The notes beneath the pieces were generated by a model. The model was given only the letters and a program-made list of their open reading frames with translations, made no database searches and was not told where the DNA came from. This document shows, piece by piece, positions 10,081 to 17,736 of a stretch of 64,000 nt of DNA. How positions within the stretch are numbered: position 1 is the first letter of the stretch; every line of letters begins with the position of its first letter. Made by a program: the position numbers and the translations under genes. Origin of the DNA: Diaphorobacter aerolatus (lineage in GTDB: Bacteria > Pseudomonadota > Gammaproteobacteria > Burkholderiales > Burkholderiaceae_C); NCBI RefSeq assembly GCF_014489535.1, contig NZ_CP060783.1:2894501-2958500 (forward strand), given 5' to 3'.

Positions 10081-10099
10081 GCGAGTAATTCTTATTCGC
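10081..10099 (-). promoter_or_regulatory. Putative Fur box upstream of the HmuR-like operon
   Basis: GCGAGTAATTCTTATTCGC is an imperfect palindrome with AT-rich half-sites resembling the 19-bp Fur consensus. It lies about 230 bp before the TonB-receptor start in the only long non-coding stretch upstream of the operon (9850-10192). Iron repression would suit a haem or siderophore system. The assignment is by eye. Confidence 0.4.
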
Positions 10100-10192
10100 T
10101 AATGTCGCGCAGTTTTAAACGAATGACCAATGATTTTTATCAACAAACCTGCGTGACTTCATGGGATGTGCGGCGACAGCACTTGTTGATGG

Positions 10193-10963
10193 TCAAGGTG
10201 TGTGCGCGGCGCGTGCGCTCTCTTCGCGGTACACGCGAATCCGCTCCTTCAAGCCCGGCGCAGAGGCCGACGCCACGAGCGCCGCCATGTCTCCATCGCG
10301 GTCGCGATGGCTGCTGCGGGTCAGCTCGCGCAGCAACCGGCGGCCTTCCGGGGGCAGGGACAGTGTGCTCGCGCTGACCTGCGCTATCAGCGCGGGCCAT
10401 TCGTCCGGCGATTTCGTGCCCTGGACGAAACCGATGCGCTGCGCGTGTTCATCGCCAAAGCTCGCCGTGGTTTCGAGCAGTGAATAGGCGTGGCTTTCTC
10501 CGACGAGGCTGGCCAGCCTGCGCGTTCCCAGAGCGAGACCGAATTTCAGGCCCGGCATGCGGAACCTGCTTTGCGGCGCGCACCAGCGATGGCGGCACGC
10601 CGCAAACAGATCCACGCCCGCGCCGAAATTGTTGCCATGCGCGAGCGCGAGCGTGGCGAACGGGCCGTAGGCGATTTGCTGGAGCAGGGTCTCGATGCGC
10701 ACGAATCGCAGCAGCAGATCGCCCTCGCTCTCGGCCTCATATCCGGTGAAATCAAAGCCCGCAGATAGATTCACGCCCGCGCCTTGCAGCACGAGCAGCG
10801 GCGCCTGTGCGGCGCTGGCCTCGCTCACGGCGGCGAGCAGCGCCTCGACCAGCGCGGCGGAAAGCGCGTTGCGCTTGTCGGGACGGTTGAGCGTGAGCGT
10901 CCAGTGCGATGCATGTCGACCGATCAGCAATACAGCGTTGGAGGAAGCGGCTTCGGTGCTCAT
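10193..10963 (-). CDS. Enoyl-CoA hydratase/isomerase family protein
   Basis: A 256-residue crotonase-fold protein. The N-terminal LTLNRPDKRNALSAALVEAL block and the oxyanion-hole region (VNLSAGFDFTGY, then ALAHGNNFGAGVDLFAACRHR) are typical. The usual pair of catalytic glutamates is not obvious, so the exact reaction on the acyl-CoA is open. Its start overlaps the stop of the upstream CaiB-type CoA-transferase by four bases, so both belong to one operon and probably act on the same CoA thioester. Confidence 0.88.
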   Translation of the reverse strand: MSTEAASSNAVLLIGRHASHWTLTLNRPDKRNALSAALVEALLAAVSEASAAQAPLLVLQGAGVNLSAGFDFTGYEAESEGDLLLRFVRIETLLQQIAYGPFATLALAHGNNFGAGVDLFAACRHRWCAPQSRFRMPGLKFGLALGTRRLASLVGESHAYSLLETTASFGDEHAQRIGFVQGTKSPDEWPALIAQVSASTLSLPPEGRRLLRELTRSSHRDRDGDMAALVASASAPGLKERIRVYREESARAAHTP

Positions 10964-12135
10964 TTCGCTGTCACTTCCTGCCCGTCGGCGAACACCTCGC
11001 CGTTGTGCTCGCCGAGCGCGGGCGGATTCATGCGAACCGGTTGGCCCTGGCCGTTGATCTTCACGGGCGATACGAAGGTTTTGGTCACGTTGTGGCCGGG
11101 CAGCGTGATCTCCTGCACCCAGTCCATGTGCTCGACCTGCGGATCCTCGAGTACCTGAGAGTAACTGTTGATCGGCGCGCTTGGCACGCCCGCGCGCGCA
11201 AATTCGGCAAGCCAGTGCGCGCCATCGCGCTGCATGAACGTCATCTCGAGCAGGTCGCGCAGCGCCACCTGGTTCTTCGCGCGCAGCGTCGGCGAGGTGA
11301 AGCGTTCATCATCGAGCAACTCGGGCAGGCCGACCACTTCGGTGACCGAGCGCCACAGCGCATTGTTGCCAGCCGCCATCGCGAAGTGGCCGTCGCTACA
11401 GCGAAATGCCTGGTACGGCGCATTGCGCGGATGGGCCGACCCGAGCTTGCCGGGGTCGCGGCCACTGCCGAAATATTCCGAGGTCTGCAGCGCCGCAATC
11501 GCCAGCGAGGTGCCGAGCATGGGCACGTCGATGTGCGCACCTTCGCCGCTCTGCTGCACATGGCGCAGCGATGCGGCAATCGTGTACGCGGCATAGAGAC
11601 CCGCCGCGAAATCGCTGAGCGGAACGCCGCATTTGACGGGCGCGCCGTCCGCCTCGCCGGTCACGCTCATGATGCCGCTCATGGCCTGAATCGTGAGATC
11701 AAAGCCACCCTCGCTGGCACGCGGACCGGTCTGGCCATAAGCGGAAATCGAGCAGTACAGCAGCCGCCCATTCACCGCCTTGAGTGCGTCGTAGTCGAGG
11801 CCCAGGCGCTTCATCACGCCGGGCCGATTGTTCTCGATGAGCACGTCGGCACTCGCCACCAGTTCGCGCAGCCTCGCGACGTCGCCGGGTGACTTGAGGT
11901 CGAGCGTGACCGAGCGCTTGTTGCGGTTCAGCGAGGCAAAGTTCTCGCTGAAGCCCTCGGTGATCGGTGGCCAGGTACGCAGCGTGTCGCCGCCCGTGGG
12001 GTTCTCCACCTTGATGAGGTCCGCGCCCATGTCGGCCAGCAGCATGCCGCAGAACGGACCGGCCGCGACGTTGCACAGCTCCAGCACGCGGATGCCTTGC
12101 AGCGGAAGAATGGTCGGGGTGGACGGCATTGTCAT
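10960..12135 (-). CDS. CaiB/BaiF (family III) CoA-transferase
   Basis: A 391-residue family III CoA-transferase, which moves CoA between carboxylic acids through an aspartyl-CoA thioester. The N-terminal LPLQGIRVLELCNVAAGPFCGMLLADMGADLIKVE is diagnostic, and the catalytic aspartate lies in GGFDLTIQAMSG. The start at 12135 has GGAGA just upstream; a second ATG two codons later is also possible. It is the first gene of a two-gene operon with an enoyl-CoA hydratase, suggesting activation and hydration of an organic acid whose identity is not visible. A KdgR-like palindrome lies upstream. Confidence 0.9.
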   Translation of the reverse strand: MTMPSTPTILPLQGIRVLELCNVAAGPFCGMLLADMGADLIKVENPTGGDTLRTWPPITEGFSENFASLNRNKRSVTLDLKSPGDVARLRELVASADVLIENNRPGVMKRLGLDYDALKAVNGRLLYCSISAYGQTGPRASEGGFDLTIQAMSGIMSVTGEADGAPVKCGVPLSDFAAGLYAAYTIAASLRHVQQSGEGAHIDVPMLGTSLAIAALQTSEYFGSGRDPGKLGSAHPRNAPYQAFRCSDGHFAMAAGNNALWRSVTEVVGLPELLDDERFTSPTLRAKNQVALRDLLEMTFMQRDGAHWLAEFARAGVPSAPINSYSQVLEDPQVEHMDWVQEITLPGHNVTKTFVSPVKINGQGQPVRMNPPALGEHNGEVFADGQEVTAK

Positions 12136-12473
12136 GAATCTCCGGAAGTTGCATCGGTCGGTGGAATGTGCTTTTGGATATGCTGTAATCGTTCCAAATA
12201 TTGAAACTATGTTTCTATTTTTGTACCGAGAGAAATTCTATGCCCGATTGCGCTGTGGTCAAACAATTGCGTGAGTCTGATCGGAGCCTGGCTCGCAAAG
12301 CCAGCGCTTTGGGAAACCGGCATGCGCGCATTCCGCATTGACATGCAGATTTTTTCGCCTCTATAGTCGGCGCGAGGATCGAAGGCCGGAGTGATGTCCG
12401 GCCCTGTTTTTCGTCCCGCCATTGCGCGTCGGGCCAGGCATGAGAAGCAAGAGAAGAGAGCAAACGATTTCAG
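12136..12473. other. Divergent intergenic region between the CoA-transferase and dioxygenase genes
   Basis: This 338-bp gap between divergent genes has an AT-rich part around 12180-12240, which holds the palindromic operator candidate described separately, and a GC-richer part before the dioxygenase gene. No RNA gene or further reading frame could be supported. Confidence 0.5.
12191..12215. promoter_or_regulatory. Overlapping palindromes, IclR/KdgR-type operator candidate
   Basis: GTTCCAAATATTGAAAC pairs 14 of 17 positions with its own complement and overlaps the perfect palindrome GAAAC-TAT-GTTTC. The latter matches the core of KdgR-type (IclR family) operators. The position, about 55-80 bp before the CoA-transferase start, fits control of that operon. 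The regulator is unknown. Confidence 0.4.
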
Positions 12474-13025
12474 ATGAGCACACGGTTTGATCAATTCATT
12501 GAAGCCATGTCCCGGCTGACCGAAGAGGCTGCGGGCGACGAGCCGCGCATCCTGCGCGAAGGCAAGCCACTTCTCGGCGAGCTGGTGCGCCATGACGACT
12601 GGCTGGACGCGAGCCACGCGTTGCCGCATCCGCAGTTCTATCAACAGTATCTGCTGTACCGCGCGCCGGACAGCCGTTTTTCCGTGGTGAGCTTTGTCTG
12701 GGGCCCGGGACAGAAAACGCCGATTCACGATCACACGGTCTGGGGCCTGATCGGCATGCTGCGCAATGCGGAAACATCGCAAGCCTTCGACCGCGACGAG
12801 GGCACGGGCACGCTGACCGCTACCGAGCAAGTACGCCTCGAGCCCGGCGACGTCGAATGCGTATCGCCCACGGTGGGCGATATCCACCAGGTGGCGAATG
12901 CGTTCGATGATCGTGTGTCGATCAGCATCCATGTATACGGCGCAGACATCGGCCAGGTCCGCCGCCACGTCTTCGATCCTGCCAGTGGCGCGGCCAGGGA
13001 GTTTGTTTCGGGGTATGCGAATTAG
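12474..13025 (+). CDS. Cysteine dioxygenase-family thiol dioxygenase
   Basis: A 183-residue cupin of the cysteine dioxygenase type I family, which oxidises a thiol to the sulfinate using Fe(II) and O2. The iron-binding triad is visible as the H-x-H pair in TPIHDHTVWG (about residues 82-91) and the later histidine in VGDIHQVANAFD. Tyrosine of SIHVYGAD occupies the usual active-site position. Whether the substrate is cysteine or 3-mercaptopropionate, both known for bacterial members, cannot be settled by eye. It is a single gene, divergent from the CoA-transferase operon. Confidence 0.87.
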   Translation: MSTRFDQFIEAMSRLTEEAAGDEPRILREGKPLLGELVRHDDWLDASHALPHPQFYQQYLLYRAPDSRFSVVSFVWGPGQKTPIHDHTVWGLIGMLRNAETSQAFDRDEGTGTLTATEQVRLEPGDVECVSPTVGDIHQVANAFDDRVSISIHVYGADIGQVRRHVFDPASGAAREFVSGYAN

Positions 13026-13118
13026 CTGTCCCTGGAATATTCATTTCAGGCGACGCTAACTTTTCGCCCAAACGCTGCCAGCGCGAACTGGCTCGCTCAA
13101 GCCCGGCGAGGGTTGTTC

Positions 13119-13283
13119 TCACAGCACCCGCAGCACTACCAACGCTAGCGTGCATACGGCGACCTGCGCCTCGATCTCCTGCCACGGCATGCGCGAGGCC
13201 AGCACCGCCAGCGGATGGCGCACATCGATCATGTGATCAATGCGCGAGCGGAAGAAATCATCGGTGGCAGGGCAGGCAAACAT
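13119..13283 (-). pseudogene. N-terminal remnant of an IS5-type transposase
   Basis: The minus frame starting at 13283 reads MFACPATDDFFRSRIDHMID and then VRHPLAVLASRMPWQEIEA. This is the conserved N-terminus of IS5-group DDE transposases in Burkholderiales. It loses similarity and stops after about 54 codons, with no catalytic domain left. The surrounding 13026-13399 stretch holds no other gene. It marks the left border of the AT-rich Rhs island. Confidence 0.65.
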
Positions 13284-13399
13284 CACGGCAAAACTCCCAG
13301 AGAACTGACGCTATTGGATAGCAAACTGGGAGTTTTGGGGATCGGAAATTGCCCCGAGCGGCTGTGTGCGGGCGGGTTTCTGGGGTTATTCAGGAGCGA

Positions 13400-13744
13400 C
13401 TAGTTACATGTGATTTTTTTATAATTCGAGACTAATGCATCAAAATCAGCGTAATTGCCCTTCATTTTTATTGAGCACGCATCATTTAGTTTACATTTGT
13501 TATAGTCTTCTGACTGGCGTATTACCTCTCGCTGTATAGAACACACTAATTCTTTATTCCCGTCCGCCAAGGCTCGAATTTTATCCAGCTCATGAATTGT
13601 CGCCACTGATTTTGATGCCGCTATTTGATTGGATAAAGTAATTGTGTATTCAACAGTATACTCATTGTTCTTGTATACCCCTAGGCGATATCCGGCAAAA
13701 AAAGTCATCAGTATTACAAGAACTAAACCAAGTATTTTTTTCAT
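13400..13744 (-). CDS. Small exported or membrane-anchored protein of unknown function
   Basis: A 114-residue protein with an N-terminal hydrophobic segment (ILGLVLVILMTFFAGYRLGVY) and a polar remainder containing four cysteines. I do not recognise a family. Its base composition is strikingly AT-rich compared with the flanking chromosome, like the other small genes of the Rhs island. It lies downstream of displaced Rhs cassettes, where orphan immunity genes usually accumulate; an immunity role is a guess from context. Confidence 0.55.
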   Translation of the reverse strand: MKKILGLVLVILMTFFAGYRLGVYKNNEYTVEYTITLSNQIAASKSVATIHELDKIRALADGNKELVCSIQREVIRQSEDYNKCKLNDACSIKMKGNYADFDALVSNYKKITCN

Positions 13745-13797
13745 GAGTTGAATTGCGAATTATTATTTATTTATAGCAAAAAATTTCAAACATAAAA

Positions 13798-14157
13798 TCA
13801 TTTTCGATGATATTTTTTGCAAAATAAATAAAATCCATAAATACAAGCTGCATAGAAAGATGCATTAATCACGTTGAATAGCATATTATGTCTTTCACTA
13901 GATTTTAAAAAATATTGTGCAACGCCAATCATTACAACAATCACGATCATGTGCAATATTGCAATTTGCGCTCTATTTTCTGAATTCAATTTGTCATTTG
14001 AAATAAGGATCATTAAAAAACAAAGAGTAGAGAAAATTAGTATATAGTGATTGAAGATATTCGAATAGCATAGATATGATGTTGAAACTATAGCGAGTAC
14101 CAAAAAAACATATCTTCCATTTTTAATAAATTCACTCAACTCTTGAAATTTCATCAT
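13798..14157 (-). CDS. Small multi-pass membrane protein, possible orphan immunity protein
   Basis: A 119-residue protein with about four hydrophobic stretches (YVFLVLAIVSTSYLCYSN, YILIFSTLCFLMILIS, HMIVIVVMIGVAQYFL, and a last one near FYAACIYGFYLF) and a basic C-terminus. No family was recognised. It is AT-rich, lies in the Rhs cassette region and is not followed by a matching toxin tail. A membrane immunity protein left over from a lost cassette is plausible but unproven. Confidence 0.55.
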   Translation of the reverse strand: MMKFQELSEFIKNGRYVFLVLAIVSTSYLCYSNIFNHYILIFSTLCFLMILISNDKLNSENRAQIAILHMIVIVVMIGVAQYFLKSSERHNMLFNVINASFYAACIYGFYLFCKKYHRK

Positions 14158-14195
14158 TAATTATCCTCACCTATTTATTCACTATTTAATTACAA

Positions 14196-14464
14196 GGATT
14201 GGATGCTTGTTGGAGATACTGTGGCGGCAGAAGCACCGATTCACCCCAGCGCGGAAGACATTGAGATTGATGAACTCCCACACCACCCACCGCGAGCCGG
14301 CCGTCTAGGGGGAGAGAAGCAGACAACGCAACTGCGCTGCAATGGTTTCCTGCACGGGCAAAAGGTCCTCGGGTTCTCCGCGCCTCTTCCATTTTGGCAC
14401 CGTGACCGGGGGAATGTTGTAGCGCTGGGCAAGTTGTTCAGAAGTGACCGATGAAGCCCTGATC
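14196..14464 (-). pseudogene. Degenerate IS481-family transposase fragment
   Basis: On the minus strand the text SEQLAQRYNIPPVTVPKWKR resembles the helix-turn-helix of IS481-type transposases. It is followed in shifted frames by AAQLRCLLLPLDGRLAV and VWEFINLNVFRAGVNRC, corresponding to the conserved LPLDDLLAVVREFINP and SRAGVNRCLRRHG blocks. At least two frame changes and a missing catalytic core make it inactive. It sits between two unknown AT-rich genes of the Rhs island. Confidence 0.6.
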
Positions 14465-14624
14465 TTTGCTCTCGTTCGAAGGGTGATGCGAGCCTAGACG
14501 TGGATTTGGCTCATGCGATGAACTCCCTTTTGAAGGACTCAATGACGCTGCGCATTGCCTCTCTTGCCCGAAAGAAGTGCCCAGCTTCTTTGGGAATATG
14601 GTCGCACGAAACGGAACATACTTA

Positions 14625-15088
14625 CTAATCCAGGTAAGAAATCCAGTAACTATCCAGAGCATCCATAAAAACGGAACCGCTTTTTTTAAAAAGCAGGCGA
14701 GCAATATTATTTTTCATATCATCAGGTAGATCAAAATAATATTCAAATTTCCAATCCTGAATTATATTTTTCGTGTTCAGATGATTTTCTACGAAAAGAT
14801 CGGTTAATAAATTATCATTTAAATAGACTTCCTTCAAAAGTGACGGAAATGAGTGTTTATAAACAGGCTCATTTAAAACATCCGGCAACATCCATCCAGA
14901 TATTTTTAAAGACGAAATATAATCCCAGTTTATATCTTTCCAAAGCTTGGATATCTCATAAAAGCATTTTTTTATATTCAACAGATCCCCTCGTAAAACC
15001 TATCAATTTCCAGAGAGCAAAACTCTGGAAATTCAATTGAATCTGAAGAGTTATAATATTTACACAAGCATTGAAATATATCATTCAT
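14625..15088 (-). CDS. Putative Rhs immunity protein (frameshifted here)
   Basis: Two overlapping minus-strand frames join into one 154-residue protein if a G is restored to the GGGG run near 14992 (joined reading RFYEGDLLNIKKCFYEISK). The product is acidic and rich in aromatic residues, and I recognise no family. Its ATG at 15088 overlaps the stop codon of an Rhs C-terminal tail (ATGA), the usual arrangement of an Rhs toxin with its immunity gene. The gene is AT-rich, unlike the chromosome. Function is inferred from context only. Confidence 0.55.
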
Positions 15089-15411
15089 AGCATTTCACCA
15101 CAATTTTTTGCGGCATTCCAAACATTTCCTGCTTGCTGCCGATGATTATAATCGCCACCAGCAAAACACTTATTCATCATATTCTCACGTGCTCTGGCGC
15201 AAAGCCCAAATTGCGCGACTCGGTCTCCAATTATTGCAGCGGACATGTTTCGGCTGATCGCGTCGCTTGGCGGCGCACTCTTTATTGTGTCCTTTGGCGG
15301 TTTCTTTCGTTCAGGGCTCCCGTGATGGCGCCTCCTGCCCCAGGTTTGCTTGCCGGGGCTACAACGGGCAGGCTGTTGCCCGTTGGATCGAACCTCCGGC
15401 GGTGCTGGCCT
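15085..15411 (-). pseudogene. Decayed orphan Rhs cassette: core fragment plus toxin tail
   Basis: From 15411 downward the minus strand first encodes RRRFDPTGNSLPVVAPASKP and GGAITGALNERNRQRTQ, clearly homologous to RWRFDPAGNRLPI and VITGALNETDRQRTQ of the full Rhs gene, and then meets a stop. After a degenerate stretch a different tail follows. It contains ARENMMNKCFAGGDYNHRQQ and WNAAKNCGEML and stops at 15085, overlapping the start of the putative immunity gene. This looks like a displaced C-terminal cassette whose core has been eroded. Confidence 0.6.
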
Positions 15412-15413
15412 CT

Positions 15414-15824
15414 TTATCGCAAAAGATTATCTGAAAATAATTCATACCTATAAAATTCATTCCTCTCTCCGAAATAAAAAAATTCTTTTCCGATTCCGTT
15501 TGAAAATTTACTATCAAAACTAATTCGTACCAATTTTCGTCCATCTTTTGTAGTTTGATCGAAATTTATATTTTGAATATTAGATTCTTTAAAATCACCA
15601 AGTTTTGATTTTATATATTGAAAATCTCTTTCATATTGATCCAATGAGACTGTCATGCCACTATATTTAGTCAGCCATTTGTAATTGGCTTCATAGTTTC
15701 CTGAATTATAATTTTCATGAAAAGCGTTCACATGCCTTTTCATATTATTTAAATTATCCTCGTCATTACAAGCGGTTATTGAAATGAGAAGCATTAATGC
15801 AATAAAATATTTAAACAATCGCAT
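15414..15824 (-). CDS. Putative lipoprotein, likely immunity to the adjacent Rhs tail
   Basis: A 136-residue protein with a lipoprotein signal (FKYFIALMLLISITAC, lipobox I-T-A-C) and a soluble domain of about 110 residues resembling small periplasmic NTF2-like or DUF-type lipoproteins. It begins one base after the stop of the displaced Rhs C-terminal cassette (15826-17247), in the canonical immunity position. A periplasmic anchor would suit a toxin acting at the envelope. AT-rich composition sets it apart from the chromosome. Immunity is inferred. Confidence 0.6.
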   Translation of the reverse strand: MRLFKYFIALMLLISITACNDEDNLNNMKRHVNAFHENYNSGNYEANYKWLTKYSGMTVSLDQYERDFQYIKSKLGDFKESNIQNINFDQTTKDGRKLVRISFDSKFSNGIGKEFFYFGERNEFYRYELFSDNLLR

Positions 15825-15825
15825 A

Positions 15826-17247
15826 TTAACAATCCGTATTTTGAGTGCAGTCCAATTTGCTGACGCTGAATCCGTCTCCTTTGGCTACAGCAACGGAAAT
15901 TGATGTTGAATTAGTAGCCACGTCTGTGGTGCCTTGAACTCCTGCCGAGCCCAAAGCGCCTCCACTAACATATCCGCCCGTTGATCTTGAAACCCCGCTT
16001 GAAGGCGCGCTATCTGAACCTCCTACCGCCACCCCTACACCATACATAACACCCAGCCCGAGCAAATCACAAGAAGTTGAATAATTGCAATTTATAATTG
16101 AAAGATCTTTTCTCATGCCAAATGCCTTGCCAGTTGAAATTGCTTTTCCATATACACCTTGGGCACCTGCATTTGTTTCCATAAAAATAGAAAAGGGAAG
16201 CGCAGGTGATTCTACAACTGGAGGCGGAGGACCCTTCATCGCCTCAGACAATGCCCCTTGATTACCAGGCAGGCTACCATTAAGTATAGGTACAGAACTC
16301 CATCCTTGTAAACCTAAGGGGTCGAAAAATTGGGCAGGATTATTAACATATACGAACTGATTCCACCCGCCATGCAGACCAATAGGGTCTTTGTTCGTAT
16401 AGAAGCCGATTTCAGCTTGATAATAACGGTGCCGGTTGTAATACAGCGCGGTAGCGTCATCCTCATGCTGCCCAGGTAGCCGAATAGGCTGATACAGGCG
16501 CTTCGGACTGTATTCGTCTTTCACGTTCCCCCAAGCATCCAGCGTCGCAGCCCACTCCACTTGTCCTTCGCTGCTGAAGAGCGCATTGGGCGTTCCCAGA
16601 TGGTCGCACAGGTAGTGCCGCACTTCCACGCTTTTGGCATTCTCCTGCCGCTCGCTGCGTGCCGTCTCTTCAAACTCCTGGCGCTGCGCGTTGATGAAGC
16701 TTTGCGCGTCAGCGGCCATGCCCAGCCCGACTATGCGCTCGTTGAGGAGCGCGCTGGTCGCATTGATATCCGTGAGCATGGCGCGCAAGGCGTCCCGCGC
16801 CATGCCAGCGGGGAGGTGGGCAATCAGTTCGTCGGCCATGCCTTGCGCTGCTCTGGCAGCCCGGCGCAACTGCACCAGCGGTGTAAAGCTGCCCGGCTCG
16901 TACACCGTGTGCACGATCTCCGGCTGGCTCTGCCCGTCGATGTCCCGGGCATTGCCATGGTTGAGCCGCTCGGTATGCACCAGCCGGTCCCCGTCCCAGC
17001 CAAAGTAATCGGTTGTCCCGCTTTCTTCGCCCGCATCCTTGTGACGTGTGTGACCTGTGTGACCTGTGTTGCCCGCATTGCTGTACTTGGCCAGCCGCCT
17101 GCCAAACGCGTCATAGCGGTAGCGCTGGGTGAGCTGTGTGCCTTCTTCCTCTTCACCATCATCTTTTTCGTGAACCACGACTTGCACCAGCTGGTTGCCC
17201 TTGTCGTAGGCCAGCTCCATCTGGCCCGTTGCCCAATGTAATATCAA
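15826..17247 (-). CDS. Displaced (orphan) Rhs C-terminal cassette with unassigned toxin domain
   Basis: A 473-residue reading frame lacking the PAAR and most of the Rhs shell. Residues about 10-265 are almost identical to the end of the full Rhs protein, through RHYLCDHLGTPNALFSSEGQ and RLPGQHEDDATALYYNRHRY to the self-cleavage-type motif NPAQFFDPLGL. After that the sequence is unique: about 155 residues, glycine- and serine-rich, with LLGLGVMYGVGVAVGGSD and a cysteine-containing end. I recognise no toxin family. Its start overlaps the immunity gene of the full Rhs, and a lipoprotein gene follows directly. It may be expressed only after recombination with the full gene. Confidence 0.7.
   Translation of the reverse strand: MILHWATGQMELAYDKGNQLVQVVVHEKDDGEEEEGTQLTQRYRYDAFGRRLAKYSNAGNTGHTGHTRHKDAGEESGTTDYFGWDGDRLVHTERLNHGNARDIDGQSQPEIVHTVYEPGSFTPLVQLRRAARAAQGMADELIAHLPAGMARDALRAMLTDINATSALLNERIVGLGMAADAQSFINAQRQEFEETARSERQENAKSVEVRHYLCDHLGTPNALFSSEGQVEWAATLDAWGNVKDEYSPKRLYQPIRLPGQHEDDATALYYNRHRYYQAEIGFYTNKDPIGLHGGWNQFVYVNNPAQFFDPLGLQGWSSVPILNGSLPGNQGALSEAMKGPPPPVVESPALPFSIFMETNAGAQGVYGKAISTGKAFGMRKDLSIINCNYSTSCDLLGLGVMYGVGVAVGGSDSAPSSGVSRSTGGYVSGGALGSAGVQGTTDVATNSTSISVAVAKGDGFSVSKLDCTQNTDC
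16456..17222 (-). repeat. Rhs core direct repeat, copy 1 (displaced cassette)
   Basis: About 767 bp nearly identical to 18271-19045. The copies differ by a 9-bp in-frame change in the NTGHTGHTRHKD stretch, a few substitutions, and one C in a homopolymer: five C near 16525 here, four in the other copy. Identity ends abruptly at the unique toxin sequence on one side and at the cassette junction on the other. Confidence 0.9.
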
Positions 17248-17609
17248 GAATTTATTGAGTAGCTTTCAAATTTTATTGATATAAACCCCTCCACAATATC
17301 AAGTGCGAGGGTTTTTTCATTATAAACCTCACCCAATGTTGTTATTTTCACAAAGGAATTTGAAATATTTATATTGACTATATAGTCATTAGGCATCATG
17401 CCCTTTGGCGAAATCTCATAGTCCGTCACATTCATAAATTTTACGGCACAATTCTCAATATCTTTTGATTCTCCTGGTATCCAATTTTCTGTTTCGAAAA
17501 TAGATAAACAATCAAACACAATGGTTATTGTATTTTTCATGGTTTCAAAAATAATTTTCTGAATAGCTCGATCACCCAGATAAATTTTCTGATTTTGATT
17601 TAATATCAT
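17244..17609 (-). CDS. Putative immunity protein for the full-length Rhs toxin
   Basis: A protein of about 121 residues starting MILNQNQKIYLGDRAIQK; an ATG ten codons upstream at 17639 is also possible. It lies about 130 bp after the stop of the full Rhs gene and is AT-rich. It resembles the many small acidic immunity proteins of polymorphic toxin systems but no family was recognised. Its stop overlaps the start of the displaced cassette by four bases, so the cassette was probably inserted directly after it. Confidence 0.6.
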   Translation of the reverse strand: MILNQNQKIYLGDRAIQKIIFETMKNTITIVFDCLSIFETENWIPGESKDIENCAVKFMNVTDYEISPKGMMPNDYIVNINISNSFVKITTLGEVYNEKTLALDIVEGFISIKFESYSINS

Positions 17610-17736
17610 ATTGATTAATCCACTCCATTTCCCATGCAAGCTCTATCCGAAGTTTCCTCATCATGTCCCATCATCGTATTATTCAAAGCACAAAAGCACT
17701 GACCAAAGCCACCTTCTTTGCATGACTTTAGGCGTG

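Noticed and set aside
9850-10192. Cobalamin riboswitch in the leader of the TonB receptor gene
   Set aside because: I looked for the conserved B12-box elements on the minus strand and did not find them; only a simple hairpin and a Fur-like box are present.
15133-15453. A plus-strand reading frame of 106 codons
   Set aside because: It is antisense to the decayed Rhs core fragment and has no motif; the minus strand clearly carries Rhs homology.
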